The notes beneath the pieces were generated by a model. The model was not told where the DNA came from, did no database searches, and was given only the letters and a program-made list of their open reading frames with translations. 64,000 nt of DNA from assembly GCA_017542125.1 (NCBI GenBank), contig JAFXXU010000058.1:248001-312000 (forward strand), in the 5' to 3' direction. This DNA is from Ruminococcus sp. Lineage in GTDB: Bacteria > Bacillota > Clostridia > Oscillospirales > Ruminococcaceae. Shown piece after piece: positions 50,812-59,178 of the stretch (the stretch's first letter is position 1; each line of letters starts with the position of its first letter). The position numbers were made by a program, and so were the translations under genes.

Positions 50812-51885
50812 ATGAAAAGGTTCAAGAGCGTTTCTGCTGCCTGCTTTCTGACTCTGCTAGCAGCGGGTACGCTGATATATTCCCGGCAGGCATCGGAGGC
50901 TGTAACAGATAGCATAGAGCGCTGTATCGGGACGGTGATACCCTCTCTGTTTGCGTTTATGGTGATCTCCAAGCTGATAATAGGCTCCGGTGCAGCAAAG
51001 CTGATCTCCAAGCCCTTTGACAGGCTTTTCTCTTTGCTGCTCTGTTTGCCAAAGGGAACGGCTTCGCTGTTTCTTATTTCAAATTCCGCGGGATACCCTG
51101 TGGGCGTTTCAATGCTCGGAGATATGATACACAGCGGTGAAACAGATAAACGATCCGCCGAAGCGATGAGCATATACTGTTATTCAGCCGGCCCGGCATT
51201 CATTATCAACGCCGTCGGGATAGGTGTATATAATAACAAGAGAATCGGATATGTCATCCTGCTCTCCGTTCTGACTACTAATCTCATACTGGCTGCTGTT
51301 GTGAACAGGCTATACAGGCCGAGAGTTATCGCTTCAAATCAACGCCAAAACAGTGTTTTGAGCAGCTTGCTGGTCAATTCCGTGACAGATGCGGGTGAAG
51401 CGCTTCTCATGATGTGCCTGATCATTGTATTCTTCTCTGTGATCACGGCTTTGCTTGAAGCTGTCGGCGTATTAGCAGCGGTAAAGCAGCTGTTCTCTCT
51501 GGGAGATACCGGGCTGACTATACTTCGTTCTTTCCTGGAGGTCACAAGGCTTACCGACCTGTCGCCCAATGCGGTGGGTAGCATCAGCGCTGCAGCTGCT
51601 GTAATAGGTTCTGGCGGAGCCTGTGTTCTGATGCAGATAAAGGCTCTGATCGCCGGAAAATTCCCGCTGAAACTGTTTTTGAAATGGCTCCCGGTTCGGA
51701 TCATTCTCAATTATCTGCTGGCCGAACTGTATGCTTGGTTAATTCTGGATAACAGTTTGCCGGCATTTTCTGGAGAAAAACACATAATCGTCGAAATAGA
51801 CAATTTTGTACCCTCACTTTGCTTGATAATGATGATTTTTTTATTAGTTTTTGAAAAAAGGGTAGATTTTTTTAAAAGAGTATGA
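50812..51885 (+). CDS. ylbJ: Sporulation membrane protein YlbJ (SpoVV)
   Basis: A 357-residue polytopic protein of the YlbJ/nucleoside-recognition (Gate) family. It has about eight hydrophobic helices and the family blocks GTVIPSLFAFMVIS, LISNSAGYPVGVSMLGDM and YSAGPAFIINAVG. In Bacillus the mother-cell protein is required for spore cortex and dipicolinate delivery and is now called SpoVV. AAGGGTGAG precedes ATG 50812. Together with spoIIIA and yqfCD it supports real sporulation ability. Confidence 0.92.
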   Translation: MKRFKSVSAACFLTLLAAGTLIYSRQASEAVTDSIERCIGTVIPSLFAFMVISKLIIGSGAAKLISKPFDRLFSLLLCLPKGTASLFLISNSAGYPVGVSMLGDMIHSGETDKRSAEAMSIYCYSAGPAFIINAVGIGVYNNKRIGYVILLSVLTTNLILAAVVNRLYRPRVIASNQRQNSVLSSLLVNSVTDAGEALLMMCLIIVFFSVITALLEAVGVLAAVKQLFSLGDTGLTILRSFLEVTRLTDLSPNAVGSISAAAAVIGSGGACVLMQIKALIAGKFPLKLFLKWLPVRIILNYLLAELYAWLILDNSLPAFSGEKHIIVEIDNFVPSLCLIMMIFLLVFEKRVDFFKRV

Positions 51886-51891
51886 TATAAT
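51883..51891 (+). promoter_or_regulatory. Extended -10 promoter of the small Cys-rich gene
   Basis: TGATATAAT forms an extended -10 (TATAAT at 51886-51891, TG one base upstream) directly overlapping the ylbJ stop. No good -35 box; AT-rich DNA upstream. Confidence 0.55.
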
Positions 51892-51940
51892 GATTTAGTA
51901 AAAAAGATCATTTTGGCTGTAAAAGGAGTGTTTTTATACT

Positions 51941-52156
51941 ATGGCTAAGAAAAAGAACTTTTTCGGCAACGGTATTCAGCCCTCGTGCTCATACTGTGCT
52001 TACGGTAACCGTTCCAAGGAGGGCAACAAGGTCCTCTGTGAGAAGCAGGGTCTTGTAGACGCTGATTATAGCTGCAAGAAGTGGCTCTATGATCCCATAA
52101 AGAGAGTACCAAAGAAGCAGCTCAGCATCCCCAATCAGGAAGATGATGTTATCTGA
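51941..52156 (+). CDS. Small Cys-rich protein of unknown function
   Basis: A 71-residue basic protein with four cysteines in the pattern CSYC, C, C (SCSYCAY, VLCEK, YSCKKW), which suggests a small zinc-binding or redox knuckle. It has a strong ribosome site (AAAGGAG) and sits between its own promoter and a perfect terminator, so it is clearly expressed as a single gene. I recognise similar small clostridial proteins but know no function. Confidence 0.85.
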   Translation: MAKKKNFFGNGIQPSCSYCAYGNRSKEGNKVLCEKQGLVDADYSCKKWLYDPIKRVPKKQLSIPNQEDDVI

Positions 52157-52169
52157 TATCTGATAATAC

Positions 52170-52199
52170 GGCAGCAGTGATATAACTGCTGCCTTTTTT
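52170..52199 (+). terminator. Terminator after the Cys-rich gene
   Basis: A perfect 9-bp stem GGCAGCAGT (52170-52178) / ACTGCTGCC (52185-52193), loop GATATA, then T6. Confidence 0.93.
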
Positions 52200-52204
52200 A
52201 TGTG

Positions 52205-52233
52205 TGGACAGATTGTCTTTTTTGTGCTATAAT
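52205..52233 (+). promoter_or_regulatory. Sigma-A promoter of glgB
   Basis: -35 TGGACA (52205-52210), 17-bp spacer, -10 TATAAT (52228-52233). A 9-bp inverted repeat AATATCAGC/GCTGATATT (52231-52250) covers the start point and may be an operator. Confidence 0.8.
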
Positions 52234-52269
52234 ATCAGCAAGCTGATATTATATTTATCATTAAGCCCT

Positions 52270-52302
52270 CGCAGATCTGTGCCGCAAACGGCACTCCCTG
52301 CG
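52270..52302 (+). other. Structured leader of glgB (two-step hairpin)
   Basis: In the 100-base leader, an outer stem CGCAG (52270-52274) / CTGCG (52298-52302) encloses a perfect inner stem GTGCCG (52279-52284) / CGGCAC (52289-52294) with loop CAAA. The two stems are separated by small internal loops. It lies about 30 bases before the ribosome site. It matches no riboswitch class I recognise and lacks a terminator form. Confidence 0.6.
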
Positions 52303-52344
52303 AATGTGGCAATTTTATATCATTAAATATCGGAGGTCGAGCAT

Positions 52345-54237
52345 ATGGATATGCACGAATTCTATATGGGAAACGTGTTCGATGCCTACGAATACTTCGG
52401 GGCTCATAAGGAAAACGGCTGTATGGTCTTCCGTACCTTTGCCCCCAATGCAAGGAGTGTTTCCGTCGTCGGTGAATGGAACGGCTGGAATGAACAGCCT
52501 ATGCAGAAAAACGGCCAGGTATGGGAGCTGTGGTGCAATGAGGCGGATTACGATCAGATGTATAAATACATTATCTACGGCTCTGACGGTCAGAGGCGGG
52601 AGCATTGCGACCCCTACGGCTTCGGAATGGAGCTTAGACCGAATTACGCATCCTACACCCGGGATATCAATGCCTATAAGTTTGGTGACGGTGAATGGAT
52701 GCGCACCCGCACCAAAAACTACGACAAGCCCATGAACATCTACGAGCTGCATCTGGGTTCATGGATGCACGATCCCGACAGCGAGAACGGCTGGTACACC
52801 TATACATCCATAGCCGATAAGCTGATAGAATACTGCAAGCGTTTTCACTTTACACACATCGAGCTTATGCCCATAAGCGAACACCCCGCCGATGAATCCT
52901 GGGGCTACCAGAACACCGGATTCTTTGCCCCCACCTCCCGCTACGGCACAGCATCGGAGCTTATGGAGCTGATAGATAAATGCCACCAAAGCGGTATAGG
53001 CGTGATCCTGGACTTTGTTCCCGTCCATTTTGCCATTGACGATTACGGCCTTATAAAATACGACGGCTCGGAGCTTTACGAATACAACAACAGCAACGTT
53101 ACCGTCAGCGAATGGGGCACCTGCAATTTCAACTTCTCCCGCCGTGAGGTCATGTGCTTTATGCAGTCGGCAGCGAATTACTGGCTGGAAAAATACCACG
53201 CCGACGGTCTGCGCATGGATGCCATAAGCCGTGCTATCTACTGGATGGGCGACGAGCACAGAGGCGTTAACCCCACCTCGCTGGATTTCATCAAAAGAAT
53301 GAACAGCGGGCTGCGTCAGCGGCATCCCACAGCTATGCTCATAGCCGAGGACTCCACAGCATTCCCGAAAATAACCGCCCCCGTAGAGTACGGCGGGCTT
53401 GGCTTTGACTACAAATGGGATCTTGGCTTTATGCACGACACCCTCAATTTCTTCAAGACTCCGCCGGCAGAGCGGCCTGCCCACTATCACAAGCTCACCT
53501 TTTCGATGATGTATTTCTACAATGAGCTTTTCCTGCTTCCCTTCTCTCACGACGAGAACGTCCACGGCAAGGCAACTGTAATCCAGAAGATGTGGGGCGA
53601 TTACGATCAGAAATTCCCGCAGGCCAGAGCCTTTTATATGTATGTTTTTACACATCCCGGCAAGAAGCTGAATTTTATGGGCAGCGAGTTCGGGCACTTC
53701 CGTGAGTGGGACGAAAGCAAGGAGCTTGACTGGTTCATGCTAAAATACCCCCTCCACGACAGCTTCCGGGAGTATTTCGGCAAGCTGGGTGAGCTTTACA
53801 CCTCCCGCCCCAGCCTGTATAACGGCGACCATAACAATGAGTCCTTTATGTGGCTGATCGTTAACGATGAGAGGGACTGCGTCTATGCTTACGAGCGCTC
53901 CTGCGGAGATGACAGGATAGCCTGCGTCTTCAATCTGTCTGACAAGGTCAGAAGCACTACACTCCCGGTGGGCGAAAAATGCACTCTCAGAGAGATACTC
54001 AACAGCGATTGGGATATTTACAGCGGCACGACTCATAAGCCCGATGAGCCCGAGATCATATATGCCAACGGCTTTGGTGGCACAGCAAGACTGGAGCTCC
54101 AGCCATTTACCGGCAGGCTGTTCGATATTCTCCCCTATGAGGAAAGAGAGGCTGGAATATCTGATGTTCCCCAGGAGGAAACGATCCTGGAGGACGGAGA
54201 CAAAAATATCATCATAATCGAATGCGACGATGAATAA
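52345..54237 (+). CDS. glgB: 1,4-alpha-glucan branching enzyme
   Basis: GlgB (630 residues) introduces alpha-1,6 branches in glycogen. It has the N-terminal CBM48 module (FRTFAPNARSVSVVGEWNGW) and the GH13 barrel: ELHLGSW, VILDFVPVHF, catalytic Asp in GLRMDAISRA, catalytic Glu in LIAEDSTAFP, and SHDENVHGK. After the barrel come a beta domain and a 35-residue acidic tail. CGGAGG precedes ATG 52345. It has its own promoter and structured leader and stands apart from glgA. Confidence 0.96.
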   Translation: MDMHEFYMGNVFDAYEYFGAHKENGCMVFRTFAPNARSVSVVGEWNGWNEQPMQKNGQVWELWCNEADYDQMYKYIIYGSDGQRREHCDPYGFGMELRPNYASYTRDINAYKFGDGEWMRTRTKNYDKPMNIYELHLGSWMHDPDSENGWYTYTSIADKLIEYCKRFHFTHIELMPISEHPADESWGYQNTGFFAPTSRYGTASELMELIDKCHQSGIGVILDFVPVHFAIDDYGLIKYDGSELYEYNNSNVTVSEWGTCNFNFSRREVMCFMQSAANYWLEKYHADGLRMDAISRAIYWMGDEHRGVNPTSLDFIKRMNSGLRQRHPTAMLIAEDSTAFPKITAPVEYGGLGFDYKWDLGFMHDTLNFFKTPPAERPAHYHKLTFSMMYFYNELFLLPFSHDENVHGKATVIQKMWGDYDQKFPQARAFYMYVFTHPGKKLNFMGSEFGHFREWDESKELDWFMLKYPLHDSFREYFGKLGELYTSRPSLYNGDHNNESFMWLIVNDERDCVYAYERSCGDDRIACVFNLSDKVRSTTLPVGEKCTLREILNSDWDIYSGTTHKPDEPEIIYANGFGGTARLELQPFTGRLFDILPYEEREAGISDVPQEETILEDGDKNIIIIECDDE

Positions 54238-54240
54238 CAA

Positions 54241-54268
54241 AAAGCCTGCCGGATCGGCAGGCTTTATT
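54241..54268. terminator. Bidirectional terminator between glgB and glyA
   Basis: A perfect 11-bp stem AAAGCCTGCCG (54241-54251) / CGGCAGGCTTT (54255-54265) with loop GAT. A-rich and T-rich flanks serve both converging genes. Confidence 0.9.
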
Positions 54269-54286
54269 CGTTGTATATGTTTCAGC

Positions 54287-55534
54287 TTATTCGTAGAGAG
54301 GATACTTCTTGCAGATGCCGGTAACGAGCTCTCTTGCCTTGTCGGCATTAGCCTCAAAGTCGGCAGCGGTAAGATAGATAGCCTCTGCGATAACGTCCAT
54401 ATCCTCTTCAACAAGGCCTCTGGTTGTTACTGCGGGAGTACCGATGCGGACGCCGCTGGTAACGAAGGGCTTCTCAGGATCGTTGGGGATGGCATTTTTG
54501 TTGACGGTGATGTACACCTCGTCAAGATCGTGCTGGAGCTTCTTTCCGGTAATCTTGAAAGGTCTCAGGTCGGCAAGCATCAGATGATTGTCGGTGCCGC
54601 CGGAAACAAGGTCGAAGCCCTTTTCAAGCAGAGACTTTGCAAGCCTCTGAGCATTCTTTACTATCTGCTCGCCGTAAGCCTTGAACTCGGGCTTGAGAGC
54701 CTCACCGAAGCAAACAGCCTTGCCGGCGATAACGTGCATCAGAGGGCCGCCCTGGGTGCCGGGGAAGATAGCGCTGTTGAACTTCTTGGCAAGAGCCTCG
54801 TCATTTGTGAGGATCATACCGCCTCTGGGACCTCTGAGGGTCTTGTGAGTGGTAGTGGTGACAACGTCTGCATAGGGCATGGGGGAAACGTGCTGACCGG
54901 CAGCAACTAGTCCGGCGATATGAGCCATATCTACCATAAAGTAAGCGCCTACAGACTTAGCGATCTCGGAGATGCGGGCAAAGTCGATAGCTCTGGGATA
55001 AGCAGAGGCACCGGCAACGATCAGCTTGGGCTGAACCTCCTTAGCCTGCTTCTCCATAGCGTCATAGTCGATATAACCGTTATCGTCAACTCCGTAAGGA
55101 ACGAAGTTAAAATACTTACCGGAAATATTTACGGGTGAGCCGTGGGTAAGATGTCCGCCGTTATCAAGGCTCATACCCATAACGGTATCGCCGGGCTGGA
55201 GCAGAGCGAAATATACAGCAGTATTAGCCTGAGCACCGGAGTGGGGCTGAACGTTAGCGAACTTTGCATCAAACAGTTTGCAGGCTCTGTCGATAGCTAT
55301 CTGCTCAACGATATCAACGCACTCGCAGCCGCCGTAGTATCTCTTAGCGGGATAACCCTCGGCATATTTATTAGTAAGTACGGAGCCCATAGCAGCCATT
55401 ACGGCAGGAGAAACGATGTTCTCACTTGCGATAAGCTCAAGATTTCTTCTCTGGCGGGCGAGCTCAAGACCCATTGCTTCGCCGACTTCCTTGTCAAATT
55501 CTTCAACGAAACCGATCGTGTCCAACATTTTCAT
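54287..55534 (-). CDS. glyA: Serine hydroxymethyltransferase
   Basis: GlyA (415 residues) converts serine and tetrahydrofolate to glycine and methylene-THF, the cofactor used by ThyX. It is a fold-type I PLP enzyme with the PLP lysine in [16 protein letters not shown], and with [35 protein letters not shown] and [13 protein letters not shown]. The start is ATG 55534 (MKMLDT) with GGGAG; the frame extends upstream into the leader. A promoter is visible at 55595-55623. Confidence 0.97.
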   Translation of the reverse strand: MKMLDTIGFVEEFDKEVGEAMGLELARQRRNLELIASENIVSPAVMAAMGSVLTNKYAEGYPAKRYYGGCECVDIVEQIAIDRACKLFDAKFANVQPHSGAQANTAVYFALLQPGDTVMGMSLDNGGHLTHGSPVNISGKYFNFVPYGVDDNGYIDYDAMEKQAKEVQPKLIVAGASAYPRAIDFARISEIAKSVGAYFMVDMAHIAGLVAAGQHVSPMPYADVVTTTTHKTLRGPRGGMILTNDEALAKKFNSAIFPGTQGGPLMHVIAGKAVCFGEALKPEFKAYGEQIVKNAQRLAKSLLEKGFDLVSGGTDNHLMLADLRPFKITGKKLQHDLDEVYITVNKNAIPNDPEKPFVTSGVRIGTPAVTTRGLVEEDMDVIAEAIYLTAADFEANADKARELVTGICKKYPLYE

Positions 55535-55594
55535 TTGCAATACTCCCAACATATTTAATATCATCGGATATGCCTCCGACAAAGCACACATAGT

Positions 55595-55623
55595 ATTATA
55601 ACTTATTTTTCCGAAAATAGCAA
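55595..55623 (-). promoter_or_regulatory. Sigma-A promoter of glyA
   Basis: Minus strand: -35 TTGCTA (complement at 55618-55623), 17-bp spacer, -10 TATAAT (55595-55600). The leader is about 55 bases and holds a short TCGGA/TCCGA hairpin. Confidence 0.75.
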
Positions 55624-55644
55624 TAGTCTGACGAAAAAATTAAC

Positions 55645-55673
55645 AAAAAATCCGCCGGATACGCTCCGACGGA
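55645..55673 (-). terminator. Terminator after the PII-like gene
   Basis: Minus strand: a 9-bp stem with one G-U pair (55665-55673 with 55651-55659), loop of five, then T6 (A-run at 55645-55650). It separates the prmA/PII-like transcript from glyA. Confidence 0.88.
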
Positions 55674-55681
55674 CTGTATTG

Positions 55682-56020
55682 TCAGTTGATACCCAGCGCA
55701 AAGCTGATAGGAACTCCGAACAGAACTCCCGCATTGGGCTTTGTCAGATCACCGGTGATACCGAGGATAGCCTTCTTTGCAGCCTCCACCTTATCGTCCT
55801 CAACAGCGATAATTATGGTCTTGCCCTTCTTGGTTGGATCCTCACCCTTCAGCATCTCTCTGAGAAAGCCGATGGTGGGAAGATTGTCCATAGAGGATAT
55901 GGACTTAGCCATTCCGACGCTGTCTATAACGGTGCCGCCGTGAACTCCTGCCGCGGCAAGAGCTTTCATAATGTTATCTACAAGCTCCGTCCTTTTGATG
56001 ATAAGAAATAACAGCTGCAT
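55682..56020 (-). CDS. PII-like signalling protein
   Basis: A 112-residue small protein with the ferredoxin-like PII/CutA fold pattern: LLFLIIKRTELVDNIMKALAAAGVHGGTVIDSVG at the start and KTIIIAVEDDKVEAAKKAI later. The T-loop region is replaced by a segment around GFLREMLKGEDPTKKG, and the uridylylated Tyr of GlnB is not evident. It is therefore PII-like rather than a classical GlnB/GlnK. Neither glnA nor amtB is nearby. It follows prmA in the same transcript and ends at a terminator. Confidence 0.75.
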   Translation of the reverse strand: MQLLFLIIKRTELVDNIMKALAAAGVHGGTVIDSVGMAKSISSMDNLPTIGFLREMLKGEDPTKKGKTIIIAVEDDKVEAAKKAILGITGDLTKPNAGVLFGVPISFALGIN

Positions 56021-56050
56021 AAGTATTGTTTCTCCTTTCGTATCCGAATA

Positions 56051-57019
56051 TCACAAGGCTCTGAATGCCGCAGCGACCCAGTCCTCCTTTTCCCTGATCT
56101 CCAGCAGCTCAAACCCGAGGGATGCGATAACATCCAGCACCTCGTCCTTTCTGCTGTCGATTATCCCCGAAACGATAAGCGTACCGCCGGGTGCGAGAAA
56201 GCCCTTGAACTTCCCGCTCATAGCTATAAGCACATCTGCAACGATGTTTGCGCACACCACCTGATAGCCTGTCCCCAGCTGGCGCACAAGATTGCGGTCG
56301 TCAATGATATTGCCGCAATAGGCGCTGTATATATCTGAGGATATATGGTTCTTCTCGGCGTTCTCTCTGGCGATCCTTACGGAATTATCGTCGATATCAA
56401 CTGCCTTGATAGTGCTTGCCCCAAGGAGTATCGCTGCGATGGATAGGATACCGCTTCCGCAGCCCAAGTCAAGGAGAGTATCGCCCTTTTTGAGATGCTT
56501 TTCGATAAGCTCCAGGCAAAGCTGGGTGGTATTGTGCTGACCCGTTCCGAAACTGGAGGCAGGGTCGATTTCCAGGATCTTTCTTTTCTCGTCGGGATCA
56601 ACGCTTTCCCAGGAGGGCTTGATAAGCAGCTTCTCTCCTACGGTGAGGGGCTTGAAATACTGCTTCCAGTTGTTAGCCCAATCCTCTTCCTTGACGTTTT
56701 TGAGCTCATATTCCAGTCTTCCGAAACGGTTATCGGTATCTCTCTGCTTCAAGGCCTTCAATTCCAGCTTGACGCCTTCAAGATACTCCAAGCCCTGACC
56801 GTTCTCGGGAAGATAGACCGTCACGGTAGTCTCACCGTCTTTGAGACCCATAAGGTCATCGTCGATATAATCCCAGTTTATCGTTTTATCGTTGAGAAAT
56901 TCATCGAAATCTGCCGGATCCTTAATTACGAACCCGTTTATGCCCATTCCGAGCAGAGATCCGGTCAGCGGTTCGATGCCCTCTGTTGTAGTATAGATAT
57001 CTATTTCTATCCAGTTCAT
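56051..57019 (-). CDS. prmA: Ribosomal protein L11 methyltransferase
   Basis: PrmA (322 residues) trimethylates ribosomal protein L11. It has an N-terminal L11-recognition domain (WIEIDIYTTTEGIEPLTG) and a C-terminal Rossmann methyltransferase (EIDPASSFGTGQHNTTQLCL, LDLGCGSGILSIAA, VDIDDNSVRIARENA, VCANIVADVLI). The length and blocks are those of PrmA. AAAGGAAC precedes the start, and a consensus promoter lies just upstream. Confidence 0.95.
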   Translation of the reverse strand: MNWIEIDIYTTTEGIEPLTGSLLGMGINGFVIKDPADFDEFLNDKTINWDYIDDDLMGLKDGETTVTVYLPENGQGLEYLEGVKLELKALKQRDTDNRFGRLEYELKNVKEEDWANNWKQYFKPLTVGEKLLIKPSWESVDPDEKRKILEIDPASSFGTGQHNTTQLCLELIEKHLKKGDTLLDLGCGSGILSIAAILLGASTIKAVDIDDNSVRIARENAEKNHISSDIYSAYCGNIIDDRNLVRQLGTGYQVVCANIVADVLIAMSGKFKGFLAPGGTLIVSGIIDSRKDEVLDVIASLGFELLEIREKEDWVAAAFRAL

Positions 57020-57045
57020 AACAGTTCCTTTCGACTATATTGATA

Positions 57046-57074
57046 ATTATATCATAAATTAAACAATTTGTCAA
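57046..57074 (-). promoter_or_regulatory. Sigma-A promoter of prmA
   Basis: Minus strand: -35 TTGACA (complement at 57069-57074), 17-bp spacer, -10 TATAAT (57046-57051). Both boxes are exact consensus. Confidence 0.92.
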
Positions 57075-57093
57075 TAATTTTGTTATATTATTA

Positions 57094-58062
57094 CTAATAG
57101 TTCCTGATTATCTGCCTTACATCATTTCCCCTGAACATCATCGGAGCATAAAAACCCATAAGTCTGGATACTATCCTCTCGTTATAGTTGCTGTTGAGCT
57201 CAGCCAATGAGAGATTTGTGGAAATGATCGTGGGGCGGTGGGAATTGATGCGTGAGTTTATGATCTCATAGAGCACAGCGTCATAAAAGGGTGTCTTGAA
57301 TTCCGAACCGAGATCATCCAGGATCAGCAGATCGCAGCTTTCCAGGAGAGAAAGGGTATTACCGGCTTCTCGGCCGAAATGCTCCCCTTCTATCTTTCTG
57401 AGATATACCGAAACAGAGCCGAATGCCACGCTGAATCCTCTCTCAGCCGCCTTCTTGGCGATACAGGATGAGAGCAGTGTTTTCCCGAGGCCGGTCTTTC
57501 CGCAGAACAGCAGCGATGCGCTTTTTAGTGAGAAACCCTCAGCGTAGTCGATGCAGTTTTCACAAAGTGTCTGCATATATGCCCTGTCGCTGTTGGCTCC
57601 CCCATTGGGATAAACGTCTGTTCTGAACTCGCTGAAATCGTGGAGGGCTATGCCGCAGTCATCAGTTAACTGAGCAGAGGCAAAGCTTCGCAGAAGCTCA
57701 TCAAAGCAGCGGCACCTTTTTCCGTTTGTAAAGCCCGTATCATTGCATACAGGGCAGGTGTATTTGGTTTTCAGATAATCCCTGTCGCCGGTGAAGGCTT
57801 CAAGCAGATCGCCCTGATCCTTCTGCAGATCGAGATTTCTTTGTTTTAACTCTTCCGTTCTTCCTGAGATATCCCGGGCTTCTTTGAGTACAGCCATGAA
57901 CCTGATGCCAGTGTTTCTGAGCTCATATCTTATCTTTGCTATCTCGGGATGCTTTTCGCATATCTCTGCCTCACGAAGCTTCTGCCTGTTTTCGGCATCG
58001 GCCCTTCTGGCATTAAGGACGGCTTCAGCTTTCCTGAAGACCTCCTCACTGTATTTAGCCAT
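57094..58062 (-). CDS. DnaI/DnaC-like helicase loader ATPase
   Basis: A 322-residue AAA+ protein that probably loads the replicative helicase. The N-terminal third is helical and followed by a zinc-type cluster (CPVCNDTGFTNGKRCRC). The ATPase has Walker A GKTGLGKTLLSS, Walker B LLILDDLG and the arginine region NERIVSRLMG. I use ATG 58062 (MAKYSEE) with AAAGGAGG upstream. It overlaps the DnaD-domain gene by eight bases; the DnaD-DnaI pairing is the Firmicute primosome arrangement. Confidence 0.92.
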   Translation of the reverse strand: MAKYSEEVFRKAEAVLNARRADAENRQKLREAEICEKHPEIAKIRYELRNTGIRFMAVLKEARDISGRTEELKQRNLDLQKDQGDLLEAFTGDRDYLKTKYTCPVCNDTGFTNGKRCRCFDELLRSFASAQLTDDCGIALHDFSEFRTDVYPNGGANSDRAYMQTLCENCIDYAEGFSLKSASLLFCGKTGLGKTLLSSCIAKKAAERGFSVAFGSVSVYLRKIEGEHFGREAGNTLSLLESCDLLILDDLGSEFKTPFYDAVLYEIINSRINSHRPTIISTNLSLAELNSNYNERIVSRLMGFYAPMMFRGNDVRQIIRNY

Positions 58063-59062
58063 TGTTTCCTCCTTTGAAATTCGGAACATAATTCAAGGCG
58101 ATCTCCTCCCACTTGTTTATATCGTAGGAGGTATTCTCGTTATCGTTTCTTCTCTTTTTAGCCTTTTCGGCAAAGCTCTTGTCGGCCTCCTCGACCTGCT
58201 CGGGTGTGGAGATATTCTTATCTGACCACCCCATTATGATCTTGTCGATATAGCTGAAATTGTTCTTGCCCGTTGCATCCATCGCCTTATCGTAAGCTAT
58301 GCTAAGCATTTCAATGCTTATGCCAAGCTCCTGCCATTTGTGTATATATTTAAGCTGATTGGTGGACGGCTTGTTTTCAAGGCCGAGGGCTTTGATCGCT
58401 TTATATTCGTAGGATCTTATCCGGGACTGCTTTATTATCTCGGCCTCGACATCGGCGTAGTTCTGCACACCGCGGGAAGACCAGTCCTTTGCAACGCTTT
58501 CAATATATCGGATGGAATCCTTCCCGAGCTCGTGGCAGTAGGTGATCAGCAGCATCAGCGATTGAACGTCGTAGCCGTAATACTCTGTCAGATTTATCAG
58601 TCCCAGCACATCATAATGCTTGATATCGCTGCCCTTAAGCTTTTCATACTCGGAAGCCAGCCATTTGAGCTCGGGGTTTGAGTCAAGTATCTGTGCCAGA
58701 TCCTTCGGAGAAAGAGTTATTCTGGCAGGAGCAGGCATAGCAGGCTTTTCCGCCTCCGGAGCCTGTTTTACGGGAACCGAGGCAGCAACAGCCGGCTTTT
58801 CCTCTGCCTCGGGTTCGTTCTTCTGCCCGGAGGACAGTACGCCCTCTCCCAGCCAATACAGAACGGCGTCCTTTACCCGAGGCTCGGGTATGCCGCACTG
58901 AGCGGATATTGCTTCTGTATCCACGGATCCGCTGCTGCCCGAAAGTATGCAGAGCAGGACTTTTATGAAATCGCCGTCGGCGAGCTTTAAATATTTATCG
59001 GCTATGCTGCAAGGCACGTTGAAGAAGCGCCCCCAGCAGTTAAGATCTATATTTATAATCAT
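58055..59062 (-). CDS. DnaD-domain primosome protein
   Basis: A 335-residue DnaD/DnaB-like protein. The N-terminal winged helix (about residues 1-85) is followed by a Pro/Ala/Glu linker and the DnaB_2/DnaD C-terminal domain (YYGYDVQSLMLLITYCHELGKDSIRYIE, AKDWSSRGV, then a second helical repeat with FSYIDKIIMGW). It would act with the downstream DnaI-like protein in replication start or restart. The start is ATG 59062 with GAAGGGA, and a sigma-A promoter lies at 59100-59128. Confidence 0.9.
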   Translation of the reverse strand: MIINIDLNCWGRFFNVPCSIADKYLKLADGDFIKVLLCILSGSSGSVDTEAISAQCGIPEPRVKDAVLYWLGEGVLSSGQKNEPEAEEKPAVAASVPVKQAPEAEKPAMPAPARITLSPKDLAQILDSNPELKWLASEYEKLKGSDIKHYDVLGLINLTEYYGYDVQSLMLLITYCHELGKDSIRYIESVAKDWSSRGVQNYADVEAEIIKQSRIRSYEYKAIKALGLENKPSTNQLKYIHKWQELGISIEMLSIAYDKAMDATGKNNFSYIDKIIMGWSDKNISTPEQVEEADKSFAEKAKKRRNDNENTSYDINKWEEIALNYVPNFKGGNNG

Positions 59063-59099
59063 TGTAATTCCCTTCCGGATCATATGAAGATGCTTTTAT

Positions 59100-59128
59100 A
59101 TTATATCATAATACCTGTTTCAATTCAA
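59100..59128 (-). promoter_or_regulatory. Sigma-A promoter of the dnaD-dnaI pair
   Basis: Minus strand: -35 TTGAAT (complement at 59123-59128), 17-bp spacer, -10 TATAAT (59100-59105). Confidence 0.78.
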
Positions 59129-59140
59129 GGTGCATATTCA

Positions 59141-59170
59141 ACAAAAAAGAGGAGCGGATTTTTCCGCTCC
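59141..59170 (-). terminator. Terminator after uvrA
   Basis: Minus strand: an 8-bp stem GGAGCGGA/TCCGCTCC (59163-59170 with 59151-59158), loop of four, then TCTTTTTT. Confidence 0.9.
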
Positions 59171-59178
59171 CCAAAACT

